NCBI GenBank assembly: GCA_027484685.1
Contig: JAIXSO010000068.1
Coordinates: 1 to 64,000, forward strand
Origin: Bacteroidota bacterium
GTDB lineage: Bacteria > Bacteroidota > Bacteroidia > UKL13-3
DNA: 64,000 nucleotides
Direction: 5' to 3'
Position 1 is the first letter of the stretch. Every line of letters starts with the position of its first letter. This document shows, in pieces, positions 8,503-17,420 of this stretch. The notes under the pieces are model-generated. The model was not told the DNA's origin. It worked only from the letters and a program-made list of their open reading frames with translations, and made no database searches. Both the position numbers and the translations under genes were made by a program.

Positions 8503-9006
8503 ATGGATAACGAAAAACATTTAAAAAATATAATAGCATCACATCAAAATCAACCAATTGATTTTGACGTGGATGAGGTGGATGCCTTTTTATCAAAAAG
8601 TATAAATAAACCAAAAAGAAAGGTAAACAAAAATGCCATTGTGGTATTCAGTTTTTTGCTTCTTGGGGCTGGCCTATATTTAATTAAATATAAAAAACCA
8701 GTTACACATAAACCTGTTCTTTCTAAAGCCATCATCTTAAAGGAGAAAGAGGATTTAAAACCAAAGCAAGAGCCAACCTTGGTTAGAAAATTAGTTACTA
8801 AAAAACAAAAAAGTATCTACAAACGGAATAGCTCAAAGGCTAAAAAATTGGATGATAAACAAGACCTAGTTGATGTAAATAATAACCTTGCAATTAATGA
8901 AGTTAATATAGATTATTCTGTTTACAACAATATATCTGAGATAAATAACATTAATGATTACAACAATATCAATTTTATAGCCAATGCTAAAATCCATAAA
9001 TTTTAG
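8503..9006 (+). CDS. single-pass membrane protein, possible anti-sigma factor
   Basis: The protein has 167 residues: a cytoplasmic N-terminus of about 44 residues, one transmembrane helix (about 46-62, AIVVFSFLLLGAGLYLIKY), then a lysine-rich and asparagine-rich outer part. Position and topology directly after an ECF sigma gene suggest that it controls that sigma factor. The typical zinc-binding HxxxCxxC motif of ZAS anti-sigma proteins is absent and no clear FecR/RskA domain is visible, so the role is inferred from context only. Its 3' end overlaps the longer version of the next ORF, whose better start is at 9014. Confidence 0.6.
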   Translation: MDNEKHLKNIIASHQNQPIDFDVDEVDAFLSKSINKPKRKVNKNAIVVFSFLLLGAGLYLIKYKKPVTHKPVLSKAIILKEKEDLKPKQEPTLVRKLVTKKQKSIYKRNSSKAKKLDDKQDLVDVNNNLAINEVNIDYSVYNNISEINNINDYNNINFIANAKIHKF

Positions 9007-9013
9007 AAGGAAC

Positions 9014-10297
9014 ATGAATTTAAAACTCTTAATCAATCTTTTTAGTCTTTTATCTTTGATGGTATTAGAAACTAAGGCTCAGAAAACAGAATCACTAATT
9101 CAAAATATTTTTACAACGCAAACCCATAAGATTCGTTCAATAAATTATAATGACACGGATTATTCTGACCTTAGGACTTTGCAAAATGTGATTGGAAGTG
9201 CAAGAGTAATTATGTTGGGAGAACAAGATCATGGTGATGCAGCAACATTTCAAGCTAAAACTAGATTGGTTAAATTCCTGCATAAAGAATGTGGTTTTGA
9301 AGTTCTTGCCTTCGAAAGCGATTTTTACAGTATAAATTCAATCAACTTCACCACTCAAGAGATAATTCCTAATATCAAGTCATTATATGGCAGGAGAAAT
9401 ATATATCCAACATGGACGGAATGTAAGCAAAACGAAGATTTATTCGAATACTTGGCTCAAAATTATAATGGAATAAGTCCCTTAAAAATTACTGGTTTTG
9501 ATTGCAGACATACTGGAGGTTATGCAAAGGACAATTATGTTAGACAATTAGATAGTATTATAAAAACAAGCAATCTACCTTTTCGAAACTCCTTGTTTTA
9601 TGCTGATTTCATTCAAATACTGACAGATTTAATAAACAAAGAATATAGAAGTAAAGTATCAGCTAGCAATCAATTTAAGTTTATTCAATGTGTAGACACT
9701 TTAATAGTTCAAAGGAATCAATTGAATAGAAACCTTAATGACTTTTGGAATCAAGAACTAAAAAACTTAAAAATATTTGCGCAAAACTCATGGCAGTATA
9801 AAGAGTTGCTCAATGGGTACTCCTCCAATATCCGTGATGAGCAGATGAGTGATAATCTACTATGGCTTTTAAATTTTCAATATCCTGGTAAAAAAGTAAT
9901 TGTATGGTCTCACAATTTTCATATATCGAACAATATAAACCAGACTAGCGCAAATAAGAAAAGACAGATGGTTACGATGGGCGGTTTAATGAAGGAAAAA
10001 ATGGGTGATAGTCTTTATATACTAGGATTTGATTCATATCAAGGTTTTGCAGGATCTTTAGGAAGTAAGACATTTAAAATAAAGTCACCATCAAAAGAGA
10101 GTATTGAATACTATATTAACCAAAATAATTTTGACTTTGCTTTTATAAACCTCGTTGATAAAAGCATTGACAAAAACGTTGATTATAAAATGAAGGCATT
10201 TCTGCATAAAGAAATAAATGGCAAATGGCTAAAGGTTTTTGACGGAATATTCTACATTAAAAACATGTATCCTTGCAACTACAACAGTCCTAATTAA
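9014..10297 (+). CDS. secreted erythromycin-esterase-like protein
   Basis: Starting at the ATG at 9014, after an AGAAGG stretch and eight bases past the previous stop, gives 427 residues with a signal peptide (MNLKLLINLFSLLSLMVLETKAQ). The ORF-track start at 8984 lies inside the previous gene and spoils the signal. The motif VIMLGEQDHGD (family GExxHG), LAFESDF and VIVWSHNFHIS match the erythromycin esterase superfamily, whose catalytic histidine and glutamates sit in these segments. Family members include macrolide esterases, but most exported Bacteroidota members have no known substrate. Macrolide resistance should not be assumed. It may be cotranscribed with the sigma operon upstream. Confidence 0.8.
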   Translation: MNLKLLINLFSLLSLMVLETKAQKTESLIQNIFTTQTHKIRSINYNDTDYSDLRTLQNVIGSARVIMLGEQDHGDAATFQAKTRLVKFLHKECGFEVLAFESDFYSINSINFTTQEIIPNIKSLYGRRNIYPTWTECKQNEDLFEYLAQNYNGISPLKITGFDCRHTGGYAKDNYVRQLDSIIKTSNLPFRNSLFYADFIQILTDLINKEYRSKVSASNQFKFIQCVDTLIVQRNQLNRNLNDFWNQELKNLKIFAQNSWQYKELLNGYSSNIRDEQMSDNLLWLLNFQYPGKKVIVWSHNFHISNNINQTSANKKRQMVTMGGLMKEKMGDSLYILGFDSYQGFAGSLGSKTFKIKSPSKESIEYYINQNNFDFAFINLVDKSIDKNVDYKMKAFLHKEINGKWLKVFDGIFYIKNMYPCNYNSPN

Positions 10298-10513
10298 AAA
10301 GATATGGAAAGAACTTTCAATAATACGCATTTGGTGAAATGGAGGCTATCATCTCGCATTGTAAGTTTCTACTTTTGTTATAAATTCCTGTTGGTTGCCA
10401 ATTTGGTTTTCCAAATTCTCCCGTAGTGCCAAGGGTGGAAACGTTAGCAGTAATGGTATTATTACAAAACATAGCTCTAACAAAAACTAAAGAAATAAGA
10501 GAGATAAAAAAAT
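10298..10513. other. intergenic stretch without a supported gene
   Basis: This is 216 bases between the esterase and DoxX-like genes. It contains a short hairpin (AATTTGG/CCAAATT at 10400-10417, no T run). The ORF beginning at 10426 continues through the DoxX-like gene in another frame and looks like a shadow. I see no RNA gene. Confidence 0.4.
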
Positions 10514-11212
10514 ATGCTAGAAAAAGTATCTATGACAATTGTATATGCTCCTTTCGTGCTATTTGTAGTTGGTTTAGTTTTTTACATATTAAATGTTATA
10601 AAGCATTATCAACAAGACAAATTATCAGAGTTAAAACTATCCAAAGAGAAATTTTACGACTTTGTAGTTTTAGTTTTGAGGTGGTATTTAGCTTATTATA
10701 TGCTTGATTATGGCTGGGGTAAAATGATAGGTGAACAGTTTGGGAATAGAAGTGTTGAGATTTTAAATACACCGTTGAAAGATGTAGATAAATTCAATTT
10801 AGCTTGGCATCTCTTTAGCCTAGACAAGACATTTGATATAGTTATTGGCATAATGCAAATTATAGGAGCAGTTTTGATTGTAATTAACAGGACGGTTTTG
10901 GTTGGCGCGTTATTATTGCTACCTATCTTGGGTCAAATATTTTTAGTTGATTTTGCATTTACCGCAAATATGTTTGGAGCTGCATTGCCAATCCGACTAG
11001 TTTGTATGATAGTTTCAGATCTTCTAATTCTTGTTTACCATAAGGACAGAATGATTTTAGTTTGGAACAACCTAACAAAAGGGACAACTACCAAATTCAA
11101 ATACAAGTGGTGGGTTTTTGCTTTACTTCCTCTATTTGGGTTGCTTACCGACTTTGGATTTGCGACCCTAACTTATCCAATTAAATTATTAATTAACCAA
11201 TTGACAAAATAA
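10514..11212 (+). CDS. DoxX-like integral membrane protein
   Basis: The protein has 232 residues with about five hydrophobic helices (around 10-27, 47-65, 105-125, 128-160 and 195-215). The central part, RWYLAYYMLDYGWGKMIGEQF followed by LFSLDKTFDIVIGIMQIIGAVLIV, resembles DoxX/SURF4-like small membrane proteins that are often coupled to redox or respiratory enzymes. No catalytic motif is seen. It is followed by a clear intrinsic terminator and has no obvious partner gene. Confidence 0.65.
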   Translation: MLEKVSMTIVYAPFVLFVVGLVFYILNVIKHYQQDKLSELKLSKEKFYDFVVLVLRWYLAYYMLDYGWGKMIGEQFGNRSVEILNTPLKDVDKFNLAWHLFSLDKTFDIVIGIMQIIGAVLIVINRTVLVGALLLLPILGQIFLVDFAFTANMFGAALPIRLVCMIVSDLLILVYHKDRMILVWNNLTKGTTTKFKYKWWVFALLPLFGLLTDFGFATLTYPIKLLINQLTK

Positions 11213-11299
11213 AATGGGAACAGACTACAAAACTACCACCATCAAATGCACTTACAATAAATTGGCGGTTCAGTGCTTAAATGATTCCAAAAGTTTTAG

Positions 11300-11328
11300 A
11301 GATGGTGCTTCGAAATCGCCATCTTTTT
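11300..11328 (+). terminator. intrinsic terminator after DoxX-like gene
   Basis: The stem AGATGGTG / CGCCATCT (one T-G pair) with a nine-base loop is followed by TTTTT. It lies about 90 bases past the stop. Confidence 0.7.
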
Positions 11329-11371
11329 GTAGCCATGAAACGATTTAATGAAAAACTAAATTTAAAAATAT

Positions 11372-11914
11372 ATGAAAAAAACAGCTTTAGGAATTATTCT
11401 GCTCACGGTGGCATTATTTTCTGTTTTTTCTTTTACCATACCCGATGGATGGTTTGTTACAGGAAATAAGTATCGTTTATACGATATTGGAACAGCAGTG
11501 GCCGAAGGTAAAGATGGTAAAAATTGCGCTACCATTCAGTCGAAAGAGAAAAAAATTAGAGGTTTTGCTACGTTAATGCAGACTGCTTCAGCAACTAAAT
11601 ATTTAGGTAAGCGTTTAAAAATGTCGGGATATTTAAAAGTACAAGATGTGAAAAAATATGCAGGTTTTTGGCTTCGCCTTGACTCCTACAATGAAAAAAG
11701 CAAATATAAAATGTTGGGTTTCGATAATATGAGTAATAGGAAAATTAATGGCAATATTGGTTGGACTAAATATGAAATTGTGTTAGATGTACCCGCAGAA
11801 ACCTCCAAAATAGCTTATGGGGCTTTGTTAGCTGGCACAGGTAAAATTTGGTTTGACGATATTACTTTCGAAATTGTAGATGAAACTGTTCCCACTACTA
11901 ATCAAATGAAATAA
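11372..11914 (+). CDS. secreted beta-sandwich (CBM-like) protein, copy 1
   Basis: The protein has 180 residues. The signal-anchor MKKTALGIILLTVALFSVFSF is followed by a beta-sandwich domain of about 150 residues with conserved blocks GKNCATIQSK, GFATLMQ, KYLGKRLKMSGYLKVQDV, LGFDNM and GTGKIWFDDITFEIV. The closing W(F/I)DD segment is typical of jelly-roll carbohydrate-binding-like modules. I remember the same module beside or fused to regulators in other bacteria, but its ligand is unknown. The next gene, two bases downstream, is a clear paralogue, so the pair arose by tandem duplication. Confidence 0.7.
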   Translation: MKKTALGIILLTVALFSVFSFTIPDGWFVTGNKYRLYDIGTAVAEGKDGKNCATIQSKEKKIRGFATLMQTASATKYLGKRLKMSGYLKVQDVKKYAGFWLRLDSYNEKSKYKMLGFDNMSNRKINGNIGWTKYEIVLDVPAETSKIAYGALLAGTGKIWFDDITFEIVDETVPTTNQMK

Positions 11915-11916
11915 TT

Positions 11917-12474
11917 ATGAAAAAGAATATTATAAAATTAAGTTTAGCAAGTTTAGTTGCTATTTTGTTTTCGTTTACCCTTCCTGAAGGCTGGATAGTT
12001 GCAGGAAGTAAACCTAAAAGTTATGATATGGGCATTGCACCAAATGAAGGAAGAGATGGTAAAAATTGTGCTACCATTCAATCAAAAGATAAGAAAATTG
12101 AAGGTTTTGGTACTTTAATGCAAATGATTGGTGCTGAAAAATACAAAGGAAAAAGAGTGAGGTTAAGTGCTTATGTTAAAACGCAAGATGTGGTAGCTTG
12201 GTGTGGCCTTTGGATGAGGGGCGATGGACTCAATAAAGAATTATTGGCGTTTGACAATATGGGAAATAGACCAATTAAAGGCAATACTGATTGGAAACTT
12301 TATGAAGTGGTTTTGGATATTCCAGAAAATACCAATAAAATTGCTTTTGGTACCTTGCTTGATGGAACAGGTAAAGTTTGGATTGATGATTATAACATGG
12401 AAATAGTAGAAAAAACAGTTCCTACCACTGGCAATTATTCAAGTAGTCCCAAAAATTTAAGTTTTGACGAATAA
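11917..12474 (+). CDS. secreted beta-sandwich (CBM-like) protein, copy 2
   Basis: The protein has 185 residues, paralogous to the preceding gene along its full length (GRDGKNCATIQSKDKKI, GFGTLMQMIGAEKYKGKRV, LAFDNMGNRPIKGNTDW, GTGKVWIDDYNMEIV). The N-terminus MKKNIIKLSLASLVAILFSF looks like a signal sequence. The start overlaps nothing and follows the previous stop by two bases (TAATTATG), so the two are cotranscribed. It ends in a serine- and asparagine-rich tail absent from copy 1. Function is unknown; the fold suggests sugar or polymer binding outside the inner membrane. Confidence 0.7.
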   Translation: MKKNIIKLSLASLVAILFSFTLPEGWIVAGSKPKSYDMGIAPNEGRDGKNCATIQSKDKKIEGFGTLMQMIGAEKYKGKRVRLSAYVKTQDVVAWCGLWMRGDGLNKELLAFDNMGNRPIKGNTDWKLYEVVLDIPENTNKIAFGTLLDGTGKVWIDDYNMEIVEKTVPTTGNYSSSPKNLSFDE

Positions 12475-12485
12475 AGTTGACCACA

Positions 12486-12522
12486 CAAAAAAACCTGCAT
12501 TTATTAAAATGCAGGTTTTTTT
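12486..12522. terminator. bidirectional intrinsic terminator
   Basis: The perfect stem AACCTGCATTT / AAATGCAGGTT is flanked by A and T runs, between the beta-sandwich pair and the convergent dxs gene. Confidence 0.85.
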
Positions 12523-12539
12523 ATTGAATGATATTGAGG

Positions 12540-14462
12540 TTAAGCGTTTACTGCATTTTCAAGCAACATTTTCTTAACTTGTATTCTAATTGATTTGGCA
12601 TCAAAACCACATTCAGCATAAAGTTCAGGTTGTTCGCCATGTTCAGTAATTTTATCTGGCATGCCTAGCATTTTAACAGATGCATGGTAATTGTTTTCAG
12701 CCATAAATTCTAAAATAGCACTACCAGCTCCACCAACTATGGTTCCATCTTCTACAGTGATAACTTTACTATATTTTCCAAAAACCTCATGCAACATTTC
12801 TGCATCAATTGGTTTTACAAAACGTAAATCGTAATGGGCTACATTAATACCTTCTTCAGTTAATTTTTCAATGGCTTCCGCAGCTAAATTTCCTGCTGTT
12901 CCAAATGATACAATGGCAACATCATCACCATCTTTTAACTTACGGCCTTTACCAATTGGTAATTCTTGCAATGGCGTTTTCCAATGTGGAGTGGTGCCAT
13001 TTCCGCGTGGATAACGTATAGAAAATGGTCCTGCATTTTTATCTAACGAAGCGGTATACATTAAGTTACGTAATTCTTCCTCGTTCATTGGTGCAGAAAC
13101 TACCATATTTGGTACACAACGCATGTAAGGAATATCAATCATTCCATGGTGTGTTTGTCCATCGGCACCAGCTAAACCTGCTCTATCCATGCAAAAAACT
13201 ACATGTAAGTTTTGTAGAGCTACATCGTGCACCACTTGGTCGTAAGCGCGCTGCATAAACGATGAATAAATATTACAAAAAGGAACCAAACCTTGAGTAG
13301 CTAATCCTGCCGAAAATGTTACCGCATGTTGCTCTGCAATTCCCACATCGAAAGCTCTGTCAGGCATAGCTTTCATCATAATATTTAACGATGAACCCGA
13401 AGGCATAGCAGGTGTAATACCCACTATTTTTTTATTTTCTTCAGCTAGTTCTACCAAAGTATTTCCAAATACATCTTGGTATTTTGGTGGTTGTGGTTTT
13501 TCTGAAACTGTTTTAAAAATTTCGCCTGTAACTTTATCAAACAAACCTGGAGCATGCCATTTGGTTTGGTCTTTTTCGGCTAGGGCGTAACCTTTTCCTT
13601 TAACTGTTACGCAATGCAATAATTTGGGTCCAGGAATCTTTTTTAAATCTTCTAAAACTTTAACCAAATGGTTTACATCGTGTCCATCTACTGGGCCAAA
13701 ATACCTGAATCTTAACGATTCAAACATATTGCTTTGGCGCAATAAACCAGATTTTAAAGTATCGTGAATTTTTGAAATTACATCGCTCGAAAACTTGCCA
13801 ACTTTATCTAATTTATTTAAAGCTTTCCAAACATCATCCTTAAATTTATTGTATGTTGGACTGGTAGTAATATCAGTTAAATATTCTTTTAAAGCGCCTA
13901 CATTGGGGTCAATGCTCATGCAATTGTCATTTAAAATTACAATGATATTGCTGTTTTCAACTCCTGCATGGTTTAAACCTTCAAATGCCAAACCCGCTGT
14001 CATGGCACCATCACCAATTATGGCAATATGTTGTCTATCTAATTCGCCTTTTAAGCGGGAAGCTACAGCCATACCTAAAGCAGCCGAAATTGAAGTTGAT
14101 GAATGGCCTACGCCAAATGTATCATATTCACTTTCAGCGCGTTTTGGAAAACCTGAAATACCTTTGTAAACCCTGTTGGTATAAAATTTATCTCTTCTAC
14201 CAGTTAAAATTTTGTGCCCATAAGCTTGGTGTCCTACGTCCCAAACCAATTGGTCGTAAGGAGTGTTAAAAGCGTAATGTAAAGCTACCGAAAGCTCCAC
14301 TACGCCTAAACTTGCACCAAAGTGCCCACCATAAACTGAAACAGTATCAATAATATACTGACGTAAATCTGCACAAACATTAACTAAATCAGCCTCATCT
14401 ACTTTACGTAAATCAGCTGGAAACTTAATGGGGTCTAAATATTGTCCGGCTTTTATTTCCAT
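12540..14462 (-). CDS. dxs: 1-deoxy-D-xylulose-5-phosphate synthase
   Basis: The protein has 640 residues, the full length for DXS. It condenses pyruvate and glyceraldehyde 3-phosphate, the first step of the MEP isoprenoid pathway, using thiamine diphosphate. The thiamine-diphosphate motif is GDGAMTAGLAFEGLNHAG...ILNDN (about 150-185). The transketolase pyrimidine domain follows from about 325, with the catalytic glutamate in GIAEQHAV and the DRAGLAGADGQTHHG segment. The C-terminal domain contains YDLRFVKPID. It is cytoplasmic and dimeric. It appears monocistronic, with a shared terminator downstream. Presence of the MEP rather than the mevalonate route fits most Bacteroidota. Confidence 0.97.
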   Translation of the reverse strand: MEIKAGQYLDPIKFPADLRKVDEADLVNVCADLRQYIIDTVSVYGGHFGASLGVVELSVALHYAFNTPYDQLVWDVGHQAYGHKILTGRRDKFYTNRVYKGISGFPKRAESEYDTFGVGHSSTSISAALGMAVASRLKGELDRQHIAIIGDGAMTAGLAFEGLNHAGVENSNIIVILNDNCMSIDPNVGALKEYLTDITTSPTYNKFKDDVWKALNKLDKVGKFSSDVISKIHDTLKSGLLRQSNMFESLRFRYFGPVDGHDVNHLVKVLEDLKKIPGPKLLHCVTVKGKGYALAEKDQTKWHAPGLFDKVTGEIFKTVSEKPQPPKYQDVFGNTLVELAEENKKIVGITPAMPSGSSLNIMMKAMPDRAFDVGIAEQHAVTFSAGLATQGLVPFCNIYSSFMQRAYDQVVHDVALQNLHVVFCMDRAGLAGADGQTHHGMIDIPYMRCVPNMVVSAPMNEEELRNLMYTASLDKNAGPFSIRYPRGNGTTPHWKTPLQELPIGKGRKLKDGDDVAIVSFGTAGNLAAEAIEKLTEEGINVAHYDLRFVKPIDAEMLHEVFGKYSKVITVEDGTIVGGAGSAILEFMAENNYHASVKMLGMPDKITEHGEQPELYAECGFDAKSIRIQVKKMLLENAVNA

Positions 14463-14568
14463 GTTGAATTAACAAACGATACTTTTTAAAATTTGTTTGC
14501 TATTATTTTTAAAATAATTATAAAAGCGCAAATTAATTGTTTATCGCAAATTTTAAAACTGCTTTATA

Positions 14569-15294
14569 TTACTCTATTACCAGTTTTTGAGTATGTGAAT
14601 AATTGCTGTTTTTAAAGTTAATTAAATGCAATCCTTTAGGTAAATCAGCTACATCAATAGTGCCATTGTTAACTTGTAAAGTTTTAGTTATTAATACTTT
14701 ACCAGCCAAATCTGTAATGGTAACTATTGTGTTTTTTTCAATTAAGTTTTGAGTTTCAATTTGCAAAACATTTTTAACAGGATTAGGGTAAAAAGTAAAT
14801 TTAGGTGCAGGTGCAATATTTTGAACGCTGCTTTTACCGCCATTAATATAAAAATCAATGGTGCTTGAATCCAAACGCTCTAATTGAAAACCCAAACCTT
14901 GAATGGTAAACCATGATCGTACATAAACCTTAATTTCGTAGAATTTAAAATTGTTTGAATCAGCTTTACCTGAAAGTAATGCACAGCCTTTTTCTCCACC
15001 TTTCCAAGTGCAGTTTGAAATATTGCAAGCCCAAGTAAATCCAGGAGGTACATTTTTAATGGTTTCGGCCCTAGCTGAATCTATGGTGGCATTATAAGTT
15101 TGACCAGAGTAAACAACCGAAGTGTCTTTAGGCGTTTTAAAAGAAATAATAGTTGAGTAATTTACTCCTACATTTCCATCGGGTAGGCGACTTGGATTGA
15201 TTCCATCTGTATTCCAGTTTGGATCAGGGGTGCATTGCGCATACGATACAAATGCAGCAATTGAAAGCATAATAAGTAGAGAGATTTTTTTCAT
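14569..15294 (-). CDS. secreted T9SS-sorted protein, unknown function
   Basis: The protein has 241 residues with a signal peptide (MKKISLLIMLSIAAFVSYAQ). A central domain has several cysteines (CTPDPNW, FTWACNISNCTWKGGEKGCALLSGKAD), possibly disulfide-bonded, and resembles Ig-like putative-surface domains. The C-terminal 70 residues are a T9SS type A domain with FYPNPVKNVLQIE and GLHLINFKN, so it is exported across the outer membrane. No enzyme motif is visible. It lies between dxs and waaA on the same strand, 15 bases after the waaA start region, with no obvious functional link. Confidence 0.75.
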   Translation of the reverse strand: MKKISLLIMLSIAAFVSYAQCTPDPNWNTDGINPSRLPDGNVGVNYSTIISFKTPKDTSVVYSGQTYNATIDSARAETIKNVPPGFTWACNISNCTWKGGEKGCALLSGKADSNNFKFYEIKVYVRSWFTIQGLGFQLERLDSSTIDFYINGGKSSVQNIAPAPKFTFYPNPVKNVLQIETQNLIEKNTIVTITDLAGKVLITKTLQVNNGTIDVADLPKGLHLINFKNSNYSHTQKLVIE

Positions 15295-15309
15295 ATTGGT
15301 ATTTATTAA

Positions 15310-16584
15310 TTAGTTCAAATGTATATAAGCTTTTGAAATATATTGAATTATTTTTTGAGTGGCGCCCACATTTTCTAAAATTATTTGCTGTGCCTTAACT
15401 CCCATTGCTTTTCTAAATTCAATATTTTCGGTTAATTTTTTAAATGCTTTGTTAAATTCTTGTTGGTTTTGAACAGAAATAGCCGCCTCTTGGTCTCTAA
15501 AAGCTATTGCTTCAGGAAAATAGGCTATTTCATTTCCAAAAATAATAGCATTTCCAAAAGTAGCTGCTTCTAAAATATTGTGCAATCCTTTGGGTTTAAA
15601 ACCTCCGCCAACAAACGAAATATCAGCATATTTGTAAATTTTACTCAACATGCCTATATTGTCAATTACAAGTGATTGGTAATTAGCAATATTAGTTGCA
15701 TTGGCTTGGCTGTATCGTATAATTTTTTCAGGAAATGTTTTTTCAATTTCTTGTAATCGTTCTTCGTTTATAAAATGTGGTGCAATTATTAATTTGTACG
15801 AAAGGGTAGGGTTGGTGCTGAAAAAATTGGCCAGCATTTCTTCTTCTAATTGGTAGCTACTACCTATTACAATCAATAATTTATCACCTTTAAATTGTGC
15901 TATTAAAGGTAAATTTTCTGTTTGTTGCAAAGCATTATAAACCCTATCAAATCTGGTGTCTCCAGTTGTTTGCACATTAGTAATTTTAATGGTTTTGAGT
16001 AATTGGGTACTGTTTTCGTTTTGCGTAAAAATAAAATCGAAATTGCTCAATAATTTATGGTAAAAATGTGAGTATGGTTTAAAATAAATTTGCTTACTAT
16101 TAAAACTCGCATCTATTAAAAATACTGGTATATTGTTGTTTTTTAAAACATTTAAATAGTGAAACCAAAAATCGTATTTTACCCAAAATGCCATAACAGG
16201 ATTGAACAACCGAAACAAAGCTTGAGCATTTTTTTTCGAATCTTTGGGTAAATAAAAAATATAATCGGCTAGGGTGTCATTTTTTCTAGGCTCGTAACCT
16301 GATGGTGAAAAAATGGTAATTATAAATCTATGGTTGGGATAAAGTGACTTTAATTGCTCTATTACAGGTCTGGCTTGCTCAAACTCGCCAAGCGAGGCCA
16401 CATGAAACCAAATACTTTTTCTTGAATCGTTTTGTAAAGTTTGGGTAATGCGGGCTATTAAATTTTTGCGGCCATCAATAAATAGCTTGGCTCTATTATT
16501 AAACAAAGCGGCAAATTTTAGCATGGCAAAATAACCATTATTGCCTATGGTATAAAGCCAATAACCTAAATAATACCACATCAT
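15310..16584 (-). CDS. waaA: 3-deoxy-D-manno-octulosonic acid transferase
   Basis: The protein has 424 residues and is a GT30 family glycosyltransferase that adds Kdo from CMP-Kdo to lipid A precursors at the inner membrane. The first residues (MMWYYLGYWLYTIGNNGYFAML) form the N-terminal membrane helix. IWFHVASLGEFEQARPVIEQL contains the catalytic glutamate region, and the C-terminal domain has VGGGFKPKGLHNILEAA, the sugar-nucleotide-binding loop. It ends four bases downstream of the start of nothing else and follows an outer-membrane-like gene. Two LpxH-like genes elsewhere in the window belong to the same lipid A pathway. Confidence 0.95.
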   Translation of the reverse strand: MMWYYLGYWLYTIGNNGYFAMLKFAALFNNRAKLFIDGRKNLIARITQTLQNDSRKSIWFHVASLGEFEQARPVIEQLKSLYPNHRFIITIFSPSGYEPRKNDTLADYIFYLPKDSKKNAQALFRLFNPVMAFWVKYDFWFHYLNVLKNNNIPVFLIDASFNSKQIYFKPYSHFYHKLLSNFDFIFTQNENSTQLLKTIKITNVQTTGDTRFDRVYNALQQTENLPLIAQFKGDKLLIVIGSSYQLEEEMLANFFSTNPTLSYKLIIAPHFINEERLQEIEKTFPEKIIRYSQANATNIANYQSLVIDNIGMLSKIYKYADISFVGGGFKPKGLHNILEAATFGNAIIFGNEIAYFPEAIAFRDQEAAISVQNQQEFNKAFKKLTENIEFRKAMGVKAQQIILENVGATQKIIQYISKAYIHLN

Positions 16585-16587
16585 TTT

Positions 16588-17361
16588 TTATTTCGATTCA
16601 AAATTAAACTCTTCGTTTTTGCTACTTAAGTAAATTGGAATCATCCATGCAAAACGAAATGCAGTAATATTATCTTGCTTACTACCCATGTCAAATTGCT
16701 GAGTATCGTAATTAAATTCTCTTAAGTTTTTGGTATAAGCTTGTATAAAATCTACGCCAAAATAAAAATTTACTAACCTGCTTTCCGATTGGTAATAATA
16801 ACCAATAAATTGATTGGTAGCCATACCCCCATGTAATCTATCATAGCCACGTTGGTTGGTTTCGTTAAGCTGAGCTACCGAACTTTGTGGAATATTGAAA
16901 TACAAATAATGCATTAAGTAACCTGCACCTGCTTGAATAATAAATCCATGGTTTTTATTAAAACGAGCCACTGGAAATATTTTACCAACTTTGGCAAAAG
17001 TATTAAAACCGCGCATGGTTAAATCTACCGTAGCTGGAGTTCCATTATTGGAGTTAAAAGTGTAGCCATTACTATTGGTTAAATAAAATAAATTAGCGCC
17101 ACCTTGTTTTAAATCGCTCGATAACATAAAACTTCCTTCTGCACTAAAAAGCCAATTGGTTTTACTTTTATAGTTAACTCCAAACCCCAAACCTGAACTA
17201 GTTCCATACATTTTTGACCAATCGCCACTTGCAGTTTGACCGTTGTAAATAAACTGAAAGTTAAATATTCTATTGCTGTATAAATCGTCTTTTTTTTGTG
17301 CAAAAAGCTGATTACTCATAAAAACTATAACAAAAACTGAAATTAGTTTGGTGTATTTCAT
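16588..17361 (-). CDS. outer-membrane beta-barrel-like protein
   Basis: The ATG at 17361 gives a clean signal peptide (MKYTKLISVFVIVFMSNQLFAQ) and 257 residues. The ORF track begins earlier at a TTG that overlaps the preceding gene. The mature part has alternating hydrophobic and aromatic strands (FGVNYKSKTNWLFSAEGSF, HGFIIQAGAGYLMHYLYF, RLVNFYFGVDFIQAY, FRFAWMIPIYL), consistent with an eight- to ten-stranded barrel. Function is unknown. It lies three bases before the waaA coding region and 60 bases after a DUF6913-like gene, so these genes may form an envelope-related operon. Confidence 0.65.
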   Translation of the reverse strand: MKYTKLISVFVIVFMSNQLFAQKKDDLYSNRIFNFQFIYNGQTASGDWSKMYGTSSGLGFGVNYKSKTNWLFSAEGSFMLSSDLKQGGANLFYLTNSNGYTFNSNNGTPATVDLTMRGFNTFAKVGKIFPVARFNKNHGFIIQAGAGYLMHYLYFNIPQSSVAQLNETNQRGYDRLHGGMATNQFIGYYYQSESRLVNFYFGVDFIQAYTKNLREFNYDTQQFDMGSKQDNITAFRFAWMIPIYLSSKNEEFNFESK

Positions 17362-17420
17362 ATGGATTGCGAATATATTTTTAAAAAATGAACAGCCTAT
17401 TTTTAAATGAAATATTTGGG

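Noticed and set aside
9014-10297. Macrolide resistance gene
   Set aside because: The family includes Ere enzymes, but the secreted Bacteroidota members are diverse and nothing in the sequence fixes the substrate.
10298-10513. Integron attC site
   Set aside because: GTTAGC and GCTCTAAC recall attC core sites, but the spacing and secondary pairing do not fit and no integrase is seen.
10426-10707. 93-residue plus-strand ORF before the DoxX-like gene
   Set aside because: Its second half overlaps the DoxX-like gene in another frame, the sequence looks non-protein-like, and the overlapping gene has clear membrane helices.
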